The notes: generated by a model not told the origin, from the letters alone. DNA of 64,000 bases from Sodiomyces alkalinus F11 (GCF_003711515.1 NW_021167080.1:6032346-6096345); one strand, 5' to 3'; counted from the stretch's first letter, positions 33,871 through 47,650 are shown. Translations and numbers: made by a program.

Positions 33871-35122
33871 ATGGCAGATGTAGAACCGAACGTCGCACAA
33901 GAACCTTCGGCAGGCAGCGAAGCCGCCCCTGCGCCGGTCGCAGTGTTCAAGCGTCGCGGTGCAAAAGGCAAGGCTAACATCCGGAAGAGGCCAGCGACAC
34001 CACCACCTGCAAACAGCGACTCCGATTTAGACTACTCCTCCTCAGAAGACGAAGCAGGGCAGCGCATCAAACGGCGCAAGAAGAACACGGGCACCGTGAC
34101 AGCGTCGTCCAGGAACAACGCCGCCAAACCCCAAGACCTTTCCGCCACCACGTTTTCCGCAGACCGCAGCGTTCCCATCTCCAGCGCAAATGATGCCACC
34201 AAGGCGAGCAACTGGTACGACGAGGACGCCAACGGCGCCTTGTCGGCGAAGAACCTGTTGGGTAGCACGCGGTCCAGCGCGAACCAGTCCGACGCGCCGG
34301 ATGGAACATACAGGGGACTCGCAATCCAGACGTCCTTTGTCAAGAAGAACCCGGATGCTCCGAATCGCTCCTTCGGGCCCATCAAGGCGCCTACAAATAT
34401 TCGAACCATTACTGTTACAGATTATGCTGCAGATACCTGCAAGGATTACGTAAGTCGCCTGCTCCCCCCGGCACTCAGTGTGACAATTTGAGAGATGGAT
34501 GTGAGCTAACTTTGCCAAAGAAACTAACAGGGTTTTGCGGATTTGTGAGTAGTATCTTTTTTTCTTTTTTCTTTCTTTTTTCTTTCTTCTTCCTCTGCTG
34601 GTCACCAAACTGCTCTTCTGTTTTCTAGACCAGCTGCTAACAATGGTACCTCGTGATCAGGGAGACTCATGCAAGTTTGCACATTCCCGCGAAGATTTCA
34701 AGCAAGGATGGCAGCTCGACAAAGAATGGGAGAATGTCACCAAGGGAAAGAAAAACTTGGGCGGAACCGTGGTGGCGAGCGCGAACAAGAGCAAGGTGGC
34801 CAATGCCGTCGACGACGAAGACGACGACGAGGCTATGCTTGAAAACATCCCCTTCGCATGCATCATATGTCAGGAACCATACAAGTCGCCCGTTGTCACG
34901 AGATGTGGGCACTACTTCTGCGAGCCTTGCGCTCTCAAGAGATTTAGGAGGGATCCGAAGTGTGCTGCCTGCGGGAGCGGTACGAACGGTGTGTTCAATT
35001 CTGCGTCCAGGCTGAAGAAGCTTCTAGAGAGGAAGAGGGAAAGAGAAGCGAGGAAACGTAGAGAAGCTATCGAGGCGGGAGAGGAGGTCAGTGACGAGGA
35101 CGAGGGGCAGAATTCCGAATAA
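33871..35122 (+). CDS. cwc24: pre-mRNA-splicing factor Cwc24 / RNF113-type (354 aa, 3 exons)
   Basis: Exons 33871-34449, 34521-34544 (a 24-nt micro-exon) and 34661-35122. Intron 1 has a GTAAGT donor and GAGCTAAC near its end; intron 2 has GTGAGT and TGCTAAC 18 nt before its CAG. Joining restores a CCCH finger with C-x8-C-x5-C-x3-H spacing, beginning at Cys190, that spans all three exons. A RING finger follows in exon 3: CIICQEPYKSP, CGHYFC, CALKRF, CAAC. The N-terminal half is disordered with basic and acidic patches; the tail is a Lys/Arg/Glu helix. Known role: Cwc24 binds the 5' splice site region in the activated spliceosome before step one. Length is normal for filamentous fungi. Confidence 0.94.
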
Positions 35123-35226
35123 TATGAATGGCAAGCTGGCAAGCTAGCTGGCTAGCTGTGTATGAATGACTATTCAGCGCAGTCTTTGATGAATATTGAA
35201 TATTATCTTAATGAGCTAGCTGTTTT

Positions 35227-35422
35227 GGTTGAATTGACGGGAGCGTGCTTATAGGGAGCGTTGATTCAGGAAATATATAATCGTATTATGTATAAAAGAG
35301 AAAGAAAAAGGGGGCGGGTATACGTGTCCAAAATATATCTACCACCTTCTAAGCGAGGATAGTAGGGCGCCTCTAACTAATAGGAGGTTATTATACCGTG
35401 GCTTATGTGATAGAATATAATA
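35227..35422 (-). repeat. 3' LTR of copia element (196 bp)
   Basis: Aligned to 47722-47917 at a constant offset of 12,495. Preceded by GTTTT. The first base differs from the partner (G for T). Confidence 0.9.
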
Positions 35423-35849
35423 CACCCCCTAATTATTAAGCCGTGATTAGCGGAATAATTACTTAGCCTAACCTTAACCTAGCCTTATTTTTAACCTTAA
35501 AATAGCCTTAAAGGGTCGTGTAATACCCTTAATATCGAGTTAAAAGGCAGGAACAAAAGCTATAAAATAGTAAAGAATAATAATAATAGTAGTAAATAAT
35601 AAAGGAAAAGTGCTATTAATAGTAGTAGTAAATAGGTGATAGTAAGGCCTTCCGTAGATAAATTAAAGGCGTTATACCGGCGTTGTAAAGCTTTTAGATC
35701 CTCCCTCTTATAACCTCTTATACCGTTGTTTTTTCGAGGATTTTTTAACGATTTTAAACTAATTTTTCCGAATTTTCCTATTAATAGAAATAAAAATAAT
35801 AATAATAGCGATATAGTAAGTATCGGAGCTTTGTTTTTAGTGGCGCGTA

Positions 35850-36340
35850 CTAACTGGTAGCATTATTTAGGCTCCTCCTACTCTCTCGGCGGTTACTTTT
35901 ACGGCTACGGCGAAGAAGGCTTTGTCTAATAGCGTTAAGAAGAATAAGGGTAAGGGTGCCGGTAAAAAGGGTGCTGCTATAAGGTATTTTAGCGCGTTTA
36001 TTCTGGATCTAATTACTCTAGACCTTAGCTAATTCCTAATAGACTATTAAGGGTAATAGTAATAATAATAATAACGATACCGATACCGATAACGATTTTA
36101 TTCTAGTGCTATTCGAACCGCCCTGCCTTAAATATGTAAAGGGCATTTATTCTAGAAAACAGCGCTCCTTTAATTACTATATTTCTATTCCTAAGCGCTC
36201 TAATAGGTGCTAAGGATAGAAACTATATATACTACCCTTTATAAGTTCTTACCCCTTATCTAAGGCGCTTTATTATTATTAATCTTACTCCGCTATCCTA
36301 ACTAATCTATAATTATTATTATTTTAGGAGCCTTTCTAGG
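35850..36340 (+). pseudogene. first segment of an antisense frame in the copia 3' region, cut by the LINE
   Basis: Plus-strand translation gives a Lys/Gly-rich start (AKKALSNSVKKNKGKGAGKK), then an acidic Asn/Asp repeat (NNNNNDTDTDND), then an aromatic segment with RIP-type stops. There appears to be one frame change near the AAT run at about 36,055. It runs opposite to pol. The partner segment is 41,700-42,300. Confidence 0.4.
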
Positions 36341-39300
36341 CTATACGGTCCTTCTCGGGTGGCTATAGAGGGGAAAACCCAGGTTAAACCCGGGGAAAAC
36401 CTCTATATACTTCCTTAGGTGGAGTAGTGCCGCTACGGGGCCAACGTGGCCCCGGTTTATCTCTACTACGTATCTGGATTATACCTCTAGGCTAATAGCT
36501 AACGGGAAGTGTGGCAGGCTAATAGATAGGTAGGTTAGCCTAAGCTAATCGTTAGCGGCGGAGTGGAGGCTAAGGGGGGTACCGCCGCGCCTCCGCGGTA
36601 TAGTAGTTATATCCCTTTAGCCTCGGCCTCCCTGCGTCTCCGAGGATTATGCCTTTTATTCCTTCCGTTCGGTTAATAAAGAGTATAGGGGAGGCAGGCG
36701 CCTCCTGCCTCCCCTAGGTAGGTTCCTGCTATATCTAGCGGTAAGTAGGGAGGATAATACTCCACCCTATTATAAAATTTAGATAGTTAATATCCTACGA
36801 GGTCTTTATACCTCTTTTCCTCTCTCTTCCTCCTATAACGCTAACGAGTTCGTTATAGGTTTTCCTCCTAATCTATATCCGTTTACGGTGCTATAGGCTT
36901 ATCGTTACGGCTCTATACTAATAGTAAACCCCTTTAGTTTTCCTTATTATTTCTCTCTTATAATTTAACTATAAATGCTTTATAGGTAGCGTCGCGGTGG
37001 CGTGGTGGCGTAGGGGTTAACTAGGTAGTATAGTATCGATTTATATATATAAATAAGTAATCCGAAGTGGTAGTATAATATAAGTTCTTTTCGTGGCGTA
37101 GCGGTGCCTTAGTGGTAGCGTGTTAATAGTTATAGATATTATCTCCTAATAACACTAACACTAATAATACTAACCGCCGCTATAAGCGCGGTATAGTTCG
37201 TATCCTACTATATATAGCCCTTAGTAGCGTCGGAGTAGTATCGTAGCGTTAACGTGGGGTAGTTATATTCGTTATAGTAAGCGTTTAGGTATTTACCCCG
37301 ACGATATAGAAGCTTACGCTAATACCACGGGAATAGGCGCGGCCTATTACTAGTATACTAATAGTCGCCGTCTATATAAGGATATAAGTCGCTTCGGTGC
37401 CGTGGTAGTGCCGTGTATACGTCGTGGTGGTCGTAGCTAATAGTTCGATAGGTCCCCTCCGCTACTAAGAAGTAGCAGTAACGCCTTATAGATATTTATT
37501 AGGTATATATAGCGGTAAAGGCCGCTAATAGCGCGGGTATCGCTACTATAAGTATCCCCTTTCGGTGCCGTGGTAGCTCCACGCTAATAAGTTATAGGCT
37601 AAGGAGCGCCTAGGGACGGTATCCCGGTCTTTTAGCCGGGTCCTAAACCGGGTATTACCTTCCGGTTGCGGTCGCGGCGGTACCGTGTCGGTAAAGGTGT
37701 AGGAGTTATCTCGTTAGATAAGACGTTTAGAGGCTAAGATAGATCTAATCCTAAAAGACCTTATAAGTAGCACCCCCTTAGTCTTATTATAGCTCCCTAG
37801 CGGTATTAGTTAGCTAATTAGTCTAGTAGGGTCTCGAGTATATTAAGAGCAGTGTTAGTGCCTCCAAGGGAGGTAATAACGATAAGAGCTAATCTATACC
37901 ATACTAATACTATATCGTTACCACCGGGGTCCCGGCTTATAGGGCCCCTATCCTAATAATTAATTAGTCGTCGTGTCGTCTTATTCCCGATACGGTCTCG
38001 CTTCGGTATCGCGGGTGTTTTCGTAGGCCTGTATAACTTCGAGGGCGAGGCGGAAGTCTTTAAGCCTCTTCCGTTATAGGAACCACCTTATAACTATCCC
38101 GGCCTCGGTATCGTGTTCTAGTGTATTGTATAAATCTCCTTTAGTTATAAGTAGCATCCTTATAGCACCGAAGAGGTCCTTATAGTCTTCCTCGGTTACC
38201 TCCTAGTACTAGAGTACTATATACTCCGCCGTTTCCGCTCCTCCGTCTCCGTAAAGGCACCACGGTAATAGGAAGCCCGGCACTCTCGTTTTAGCTAGGA
38301 ATACCCGTAGGCCTAGTTTTTCTAATCTAATCTAGGTAAGTGCGGAGCTCTATAGCTTAAGGAGCCCTCTATATTTCCAGAGGGAGCGTTATATCGGGGG
38401 GCGGCTTAGTACCGTTACGGCGTAGGTCTAGGGCCGCCATGCTTCCGCCTAGGCTTAACCCTATTCCCTTATAAGGGCCTTCCTCGAGGGCGAGGTTCCG
38501 GCCTAAGTCGTTAGGGCGGTAAGCTATACTATCCATGCGAGGGCGGCGTGAGTCCTATAATACCGGTTCGGTGCCGCTAAGGCTCTCGCTGCGGTATATA
38601 CTCCGGCTAATATCTTATCTTCGGTCCTTTCTTCTTATATCCGGAGGATCTTTCGGGCACTTAGGCTTAAGAGGTATAGATTAAGGGGGGGATAAAGGTC
38701 TTTTTTTCGAGGAGCCTAACCGGCGTGGCTTTATAGGCTCCGGCTACTAGTCGGAGGTATCGGTTCTATACCGCTATAAGTGCCGCTACCGGGCCGTGCT
38801 AAAGGCCGGCCCCTATTTTATAAACGGTTAAGGCATAATAGGCGATTATTAGTCATATAACTACGAGGTATATTCTCCTTACGTCTACGAAGTTATACTC
38901 TTACGCTACCGCCCTAAGCCTCGAAAAGGCGTATATTTAGGTGGCTAGGCGGCTTTTTACCTTTTTAGTATTTTATCGGAAGTTAAGCTTCCTATCGAGC
39001 TAAACGCCTAAAAGCCTTATCGCCTCCGCTACCGGTACCGAAATAGCACTAAGGGGGAGCGGGGTAAGTAAGGGTTAGCGTGACTTCGTGAAAGGGATAT
39101 AGATATACTTAGCTGGTTCGAACTATAGTCCGCTCGCTATCTTTTAGTCTAGGTATATCCGCTACGCGGCGGCGAGGCGTTACGGCGTCTATACCTCCAT
39201 TCTACCGAAGGCGATAATATTCGTATCGTCGGCGAAATCTATTACTATCGTTTTAGGAACCCTTTCTAGTTCTTCGTATAGGGTGGAGATATAAAGGATA

Positions 39301-41690
39301 AAGAGGATAGGGGAGATCGGGGAGCCCTACGGTATACCCTTATAGAGGTATCGCGGGGGGGCCGTTTTGCTATTAAGTACTAGCTAGGCTATACGGTCTT
39401 AAAGAAAGCTACTAACTAGGGTAGTAAGCTACTAGGGGAAGCCTTTCCTTTCGAGTATCTTCAGGAGGCGAGGATAGGGGATAGTATTAAAGGCGCCTTT
39501 AATATCTAGTTAGAGTATTAAAGCGGTACCGCTATAGGCCTAGCTCGCCCTTACGGCCTCTATAACTCTTTATACTACCGTCTTTATACTTCGCCCTATC
39601 CGGTTTCCTATCTATTCTTCTAGGAGGAGCCGATACTCCTCCGCTATAGTAGTAATCCGATCGGCTAGTATCCCCTTAAGGACCTTACCTATTATACTAA
39701 GGAGTGATATCGGTCGCTAGCCCTTTACTATCCTATAGTCGGCCGGCGGCCGGCCTTCCTTCTTAAGGACTAGTACGGTGGTATAGCGGCACCTTTTCGG
39801 GTAATAGCTTACTTCGAGGTACGCTATAAAGATAGTACTAAGTCTTTAGTGTATAGGGGGTCTATATACTTTTAGGAGCCCTACTAAGAGTCTATTTAGT
39901 CCTAGTGCCGCTTAGGGTTTCGTCTTCTTAAGGCGCCCTTATACGTCCGCTACGGTGATATCTCGGCAGACGTCCTACCCCGGGGGGAATTCCGCGCCTA
40001 AGGGTCTAAGGGCGGTAGGGGAGGGGGGGGGGGGGAACTTCCAGTTAAGGACTTCGGCTTTTTCTGCGTATATAGGTACCGGGTTATCGCTATCGTCTTA
40101 GTATAGTGGTAGCACCGATAGGGGGTCCGGCGGTACTCCCCTTTTAATTCGTGCTTATTTCTATAACCGCTAAAGAAGGCTATCGTTCTTCCCAGTCGAG
40201 TAGAGTAGATACTATTAATATAACCGCTTCGCTACCACTATAGCCTTATCTCGGCGCCTCTCCACTTCCCAGAACTCGTCCTATCAGTTCCGAAACTTCC
40301 TGGATATATATCTACGGTGGAGGCGCCTTATTTCCTGGGTAAGGGCGGTTAGCTCCGCGTTCCACTAAGGGGTGGGTAGGTATTTAGGGGTACCCCCGCG
40401 GCGGCGCGGCGCGGCCTTATCGGCTAGGGTTATAAGGTCTTCTATTAGGTTATTTAGTGCTAAGTCGATATCTCCTAGTAATATAAGGGGGCCGGTCTAC
40501 CGTATCTATATAGCGGCAAGCTAAGAGACCTATATAGGGTCGAAGTCTTTCCAGACCTAGCGAGGCCCGGCCAGGTCCTACGGTGGTGCTATCGCGGTAA
40601 TCGGCATGGTATCCGTCTTTATAAGGATTCGGGCTATCTATAAGTAGTAGTCTAACCCGATAACGGTCTTATCCGGGCTATTTAAGTCGTAGCGGAGCCC
40701 TTATATTACCTATATAAGGTCGATAGTGCTAGCGCGCCGGCCCGGGCGGTGCTATATAGTTATTCCGGGGAGGGTTACTAGGTCTAGGTTCTACCGGATT
40801 ATAAGGGTAAGCAGGGTATTAGCTCGGGGGTAATACCGCGGTGGCTAAGACTATAGGGGGTAGTATAGGTTAAAGTCCCCTATAAGGACGTATCGGCCTT
40901 ATAGCAGTGCCGTGTCGAATATATCTTATAGGGGCGTGTTTTAGGGGATCCTAGCTAACTAGTAGTTCTCTAAGTAGATCGACTAGAGTATAAGGGTATT
41001 ATCTCCGGTCCTAAATATAACCGTGTAGGTATCGCGGTAAGCCCGCTATGTCTACGTGTATAGCGGGTGTCTTTTATAGATATATAGGAGGGCGCGGCCT
41101 CCTCCCTAGATTAGCCGGTATACCCCTTAGAAGGGGTAGGTAGGGCTTTTCGTGAAACGGTTAAGGCCGGGTTCCTGGATTACTATTACGTCGTACTTAG
41201 CGCGGCACCAGAGCGGTAGCTCCCGCCGCGCCTAACTCCTCCCTATATTCTACGAAAGGACGTGGATTTCTATTAATTAGAGGGGGGGGGGGTTTAAGAT
41301 AGCGTGCCCAGTACGACCGGGGTCTAGCTTTAGGGTTCCTACTACAGTGCCTTACTAGCCCCGCGGGGGACTATATAGGCGCTTATCGGGCCTAGTATCG
41401 GGGAGCCCTCCTATCCTCTAGTCCTTTTCGGGGGCCGACCCCTACCCTTATAGAGGGGTCGGTCCTAGTCCTAGGCGATAATAATCGGGGGGAAGATCTG
41501 CGGCTACCGCGGGTATACAGCTTCGGTCTAGCGGGTGATATCGAAGTCCCTGGCTCGGTATTTATACGCTTCGCGGGTCTTCTCGGCCTCCTTCTTTAGT
41601 AGTCGGTATAAATCATCGAAGGTGTCGTGGTCTCTGGTGTAGGCGGTATAGCGGCGGGGGCGCCTAGGCGCCGTAGCTTCTAAGACGCTT
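36315..41690 (-). mobile_element. LINE (non-LTR retrotransposon, probably Tad1-like), RIP-inactivated
   Basis: Minus-strand translation gives an RT with GIP-GSPISPILFILY near 39,315-39,345 and FADDTNIIAF near 39,220-39,245, the LINE-type catalytic box. Upstream, at about 40,705-40,770, a segment HRPGRRASTIDLI fits the apurinic-type endonuclease end (R-STIDL). Endonuclease before RT is the LINE order. Both match Tad1-like fungal LINEs. Boundaries are tentative: TATAATT occurs at 36,308-36,314 and 41,691-41,697 and may be the target duplication, with an ATT-rich tail next to the left copy. I did not resolve the 36.4-38.0 kb part or an ORF1. Confidence 0.75.
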
Positions 41691-41699
41691 TATAATTGT

Positions 41700-42300
41700 A
41701 ATCGTGTGCTTTATTTCGTATTAGCTTAAAGATATATACGCTATTAAGCTTTACGACCGCTAACCTATACTTATAGTTTTTCTAGCCTCGTCTTATTAGT
41801 TAAAATTCTATTCGACTATATTATAGTCCGAAAAATCAATAAAGACTCAGAGGACGATAATAAGAAGGTACGTTTATCGCTTTATTTCTAAGGATAAAAG
41901 CTCTAACTAACTAATCTCGCGTAGTTTTTCGCTAAGCTTAAATAAACGGTGAAGTTTATAATTAAGTTAATAGAGGACGACGATAACGAGAAGTTTTTCC
42001 GTAAGGAAGAACTTAAGGGAGAGTTAAACTAGCTCCCCGCTACTGCTTCGAGTAGTAATTCTACCTCCTAGCTCGCGGGAGTTATACTAGATATTTTACG
42101 GGAGAATAGTTTTGTTATTACTCCTCCTACTAAAGGAAATAGCGTAAATATTACACAGGATAGTACTTAGGATAGTATTAATAAAGCTTAGTAACTTTAC
42201 TAGTATACCGATATTATCTTTTTAGAGTTTTAGAATTTACTTTTAGAGTCTAGTATAGTATTATAGTATTAAGATAACGATATACCCTTCCTTTTCCTAA
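41700..42300 (+). pseudogene. second segment of the antisense frame in the copia 3' region
   Basis: The plus strand from about 41,790 reads as a charged protein (EDDDNEKFFRKEELKGELN, near 41,965-42,025), then Ser/Thr-rich and Gln-rich parts once RIP stops are discounted. It continues open to about 42,760, but from about 42,310 it is simply the complement of RNase H and may be a shadow there. No family recognised. Confidence 0.4.
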
Positions 42301-42309
42301 ATTAACTAA

Positions 42310-45300
42310 TCCGCTAGCGCGCGGTACGCCTAGGGCGCGGGAATTTCGACTTTAACTACTTCTTTCTACCCCCTCCGTACACTAATTATATTAAGATATA
42401 CTCGGAAGTTCTTGAATTTTTATCGTGGAAATACTTTTATTAATCTATCCGCTAGTATTAAATTCGTAATAAGATATACGACTCTAAATAATCCCTTTAC
42501 GTTCTCCTGCTATACCTAAAAGCGCTATATATCTATATAGCGAAGCCTAGTCTGAATTCTAAAGCTATCGTCGATTATTAGGCGTATCGTTTACGTGTTA
42601 TCGTAGTGGATATCCTAAGGAGATTCTGGATTAAAGCGTATTTTAACGAAAAGACGCTTTAAACCTATTATTTCTTTCGCTACTTACTCTAAGGCGAGTA
42701 GCTTTACTTCGGTTATAGATATTATTACCGTTACTTACCTTATTACTTTCTACATAACTAATCCACTAAATAAACTAATAAGGTAACCCTATAAAGATCT
42801 TCGTGTGTCTAAATCGTCTATTAAAGAAGCGTTACTTATAATAACTATCGTCTATAAACTAGTACTCGATCTATACTAAATCGAGACATCCTTTATTATA
42901 AATAAATAGCGGATAGCTTAGTCTACCGCTATATAGTACTCGGGAGAGGGTTTCTAAGAAAGCGGGAGAGAATAGAGGCGGCGAATACTATATCAGGATA
43001 TATTATAACTACTATATGAAGCATTAATCCGACCTTTTCTTAATAAGATTTAATCTCTTAAGCGGTGGCTTTATCTTCTCTTTTCCGGTATTCTATAATA
43101 GAAATAGGGATTACTAGGTAGGTATTTAGAGTATCTAAATTAAACCTGGCTATAATCTTTTTAATATATAAGTTATAGAAGAGGAAAACCTCATATTAAG
43201 GGCGATCTCGAGTAATCTTAATACCTAAAAACTAATCGGCTTCCCCCTTTTCCGATACCTTAAACCTTATTTTAATCCCTTCAATAATCCTAAGGCCGTT
43301 TGAAGTACTATCTCTATGAAATAATATAAGAATATCGTCTATAAAGAAGATAACGAATACGTCTTAAGCCTTAGTATAGAATAGGCACGGTTCTTCCTTA
43401 CTAGCCACTATCCCTAAGTCTATTAGAGTAGCCGTGAAGGTCTAGAACCATAGTCTAGGTAAGTCGTGTAGTCTATATAGTGCTTTATTAAGCTTTAAGC
43501 ACTTATCGGGCTACTTAAATCTATTAGGAAATTCGTATATAATAGGCGTTCCTATTTTACTCCTCTAAGCGTTAACGAAGGCGTTAACGATATTAAGTTA
43601 CTTAATTTCTAGACTAAACGAAGTAGCCAGGGCTATAAAAATATAAAAAGATTTTATAGCTAGCGTTACTATATAGGTTCCCTTAATTATTAAGCTCTTC
43701 TATAAGTCCCCTCGAATATATAAGCGTGTCTTATATCGTTTAAGATATCTATCTTAGTTAAACTTATAGGTAAAACCCCACTTTAACGGAAAAGGCTTTA
43801 ACTTCGTCTCTAAGCGCTTAATTTCCCTCTATATACGCTTCTTAATTAGCTTATTCACCTCTTTCTACGTGGCTTCCTTAAACCGTTCACGTATCGGGTA
43901 GTTAGTAAGCTCCCGCTAATACCTTAGCATAGCTTTTAGGTAGTCGCGATAAACCCTACCGTTAATTAAGGGCTTTAGTGATATTATAGCCTCTCTTTTA
44001 GTATTTAAACGGGTATTTATTTTAGTATCGGCTACTCCGAGAATTATTAAATTAATAGTTAGAAGCCTTTCTAGCCTATTCTAGCGCTCTTCTTATTAAT
44101 TAGATAAGAAAAAGGTATAAGTTAAAGATATATCTAGCTTTACCTAATATATCCGTGGATTAATCCGAATAGTCTTTCCTTAAGCACGGCGATCGGTGAT
44201 TCTTACGCTAGCGTGCGTTACTTTCTTTACTAGTATACTCTTTTTCCTTTAGTAGGCGGTTACCTTAGGAGTCGGTCGGATAGGTAGTCTAGATCCGGAC
44301 ACTATAATACGGCTAGTACCGTGGTGCAGATTAGGAGTAGCTAATCGCTATACTATCGCCTACGTACTCCTTTCTATAGTTAAAATCGTCGAAGTATCTG
44401 TATTAAGCTCTAGTATATATAATCCTAGCGTATCGGTTCTAGTATCTTTTTAGATAGCCACTCTATTATCTTATTAGTCGGAAGAATTATTAATTAAGAG
44501 TTCCTCCGAAGACTATAGCTCTACGCTTATAACCTAAAGATTCCTGCTCTAAGGATTAGGTATTACGCGTGGGGTTTAAAGTCCTATTACGGGCGGTTTG
44601 GGTATACTAGGTGTATCTAGTAATAGTAATAAAGCGTCTAATTTAGCCTCTACTACTCTTACCCCCGAGTTCGAACCCGTAGACTATACTTATTCTCTAG
44701 AAGGTACGCTATTAATTAATCTACCCGGAGGGTAGGCCTATAGGATAAAGTCGTTATCTTTATCTTCTTATATTTCGTAAGTTATAAGCTAGTTCCTCGC
44801 CTTAGGCTCCGGGATCTATTCTGCTTCTTTAAGCTATAGTTTATAAACTAGCTGCTCGTTAAACTGTATATTACGCGTTATAATAACCTTCTAAAGCTAT
44901 AGAATCTATACTCGGTAAATATTATAGGTAATATAACTTATAAGATATCTAATATATCCCCTTAGTTAAACCTTATATAGTTTTCTATTCCTCCTAGCCT
45001 CCTTATCCCTCGCTATTAAATAGACACGGTAGCTATAGGTATAAATACCACTCTAATCAGGGCGTAGGTCGGCTATATACTCTTTTACCAGAATCGGCGT
45101 ATTATCTCTAAACTATAAGTCTAGGATTTCTACTAGGGATTTCTATCCATGTCGTTATAAGGGACTTATATTATATAATAACGCTACTATTCTAGTGCTT
45201 TCTAGCTATTTATCTAGTGGAATTCCTGCTCCGTTAAGTATAGTATTAGACTTTATAATAATTAGTTAACCGGCTTTTTCGCTACCTCTATTCGGTTTAT

Positions 45301-47650
45301 AGGTATAGGGCGGTATAATTTCTATATCGATCCCTTAACTACTCGTTTATAGCTAGGTTATTAAATCCCCTATTAGATTAACGATTAAGGGCTTATTATC
45401 ACTACGTATCATATAGATATATAATATAAACTGCCGATTAACCTATCGTTCGAAGGCTTATAGCGCGTCATAAACCGTAACGCTATTTTTCGAAGCTAAA
45501 GGCAGCACGTAGATCTAGCCGCTATATTCGTCCTTTATTATAAGAAGATATCGTATACCGTTATAGCTCTTAGATAGCTCTTAAAGATCTTAATAAATAC
45601 GCTAAAACGGTTATAGGGAGCGGTATTCTAATGTGTATCGAGATATAACTTAACGTACCTAGGTTCAGGAGTATATCTTATAGTCTATCCATTTAGTTCT
45701 CTTTATTAATATATTCCTAGCGTTATAAACTAATACTCGTAGAGCGCTTAGTCTAAGATAGCCTGCTCTTAAGTGCTATAACTATTCTTCGGTAACTCGT
45801 GGACGCGGAGGGTCTTAGATAGGTCGGTAATATCGGTAAGCTTTTATTAGTCGATCGACTACTATAACTAGTATATCTTAATAGTCGTAATTAATCGGAA
45901 TAATACTATATAGTATCGGTTAGAATAACGAATAAGAAGAAGAAGAAAATAAAATTAGCTTATACTAAAGGATAGTTATATTAAAGCGTCGAAGTAGCTT
46001 TAATAAGACTACGCTCTTCTCCGCCGTTCTAAAGCATAATAAGTAGTTATAACCCGAATACTAGATCCTAACCTTATATAATAGAGCTTTCGATATAATA
46101 TTCGTGTAAAATCCCTCCACGATAACTATATCGTTAAGTTTTAAGTTAGCTTTCGGAGCACTTAGAGGTCTATTAAGAATTCCCTTAAAAAGCCGTTTAC
46201 CTTTACTAATAATCGGAAGTCAGTTATACCGGATTCGATAAATCCCTTTATAGAAATAAAGGAACCTGGAATAAGCAGGTCGATTAAGTTAATAAGGTGA
46301 GTTACGCTATAATTATTAAGAAGAGTGCTCTATAAGAGCGGGTAGAGGCCTAGTCGGAGCGCGGCGTAGATCCTAAGAACCTTTTCTATAGTGTAGATAA
46401 GGGCGGGATCCAGGATAATTATAATAACCTTCCCAGGATACCTATCTCTACCCTTACTATTACCGCTCTCCGAGCTTTCCTATCCCTTTTTCGATAGTTT
46501 TTCGCGTAAGCTCTTCTACTTTAGGAGCTTAATCTCCTTCCGTATCTCCTTATACTACTTTTTATTAACGTAGGTATTAGATCTCTGCTCGTATTTTCTG
46601 GTTAGAGCGTACTCTAGCTTATCATAGTGCTCCGGCTTCTATATATACTCGCGTCGATAAGGGTAATTAGTGCTTTTCTTCTTAGCCTTCTTTCCGCCTT
46701 TATTATTATCTAAGCGGTCTTTTAGGGTCGTGTAAACGCTATAGCGCGTGCTATCCGTGGTTAAAGCGCTTATAATAGCGTTAAACTCGCGGCTATATAT
46801 TAAAAAATTAGAAATCTCGTCGCCGCAGACCTCTTTTATTACTAGCTCCTAAAGCTTAGTTTTTACCTAAATAAGCATAAACTTCTATCTAACTACTATA
46901 AGGAAGTTCCGAATAGTAGTAGGTCCTTTAATCTTAGCTATCTTTTACTAATATACGCGTTTAATAAGGGTATTCTACTCTGTATACTATATAGCTATTT
47001 TAGTGTTAGCTCGATAAGCGTCTTATAGATACTTTTCGTATACTCGTCTTACCTCTTCCTTCGTGTAAATACTACTTAAAGCGAAGCTACTCTTAAGTTC
47101 TTCTATAATATAGCGTAACGTAAAGTGTCTATTTTATTTTTTCTTATTATAGCCAGGATATTTTTTAATAGCCTCTTCGATAGCTTATTAATAAGCAGAG
47201 GTCTTTACGGTGGTTTTAATTAGTTAATTAGCCTTATTAAGCGCCTTAATAAGGCGACCGAGCTTTTAATTCTAAGCTATAGTCTATTAGTTCTCGATTT
47301 CGGCGAGGCGTATAAGCTCCTGCGTTAAGGGTATAATAGTATCGTCGCCTTTACCTTAGGAATATTATTCGCGTAGTTAATCCAGGGATTTAGGTATAAT
47401 ATACTTAGGACGGTTATCTAGCTAATCCTTTAAGCTAGGATCGAGTAATACCTGGACCTTTATCCCTTATATATATAACTGGATATAGAAGATTTAATCG
47501 GCCTATTACTATATGGATTTAAGGCGCGGGATACCGAGCGCTTTAGCCGTGATCTTAAGCTTATTCGATATAGTATCGAGTAAGGGTTTAGCGAATAAGA
47601 GCTTATTATTAGGAGAGAGAGCGTAGGAGGGCTCCGTAATACTATAGAAG
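42310..47650 (-). pseudogene. gag-pol of copia element, degraded
   Basis: RNase H (42,310-42,930) is easy to follow: GYLISLFSGLVM, then TTEVKLLALE-like and QTIRLI, TRLRYIDI, TNLILADRLIK segments. RT lies at about 43.2-43.9 kb, with the D-D pair still intact in FIDDIL. Integrase is at about 45.2-45.8 kb, including FSVFIKIFKSY and a SDNKP-like segment. From about 46.1 to 47.65 kb is gag by position. Stops are TAG/TAA at Gln/Trp sites. Confidence 0.8.
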
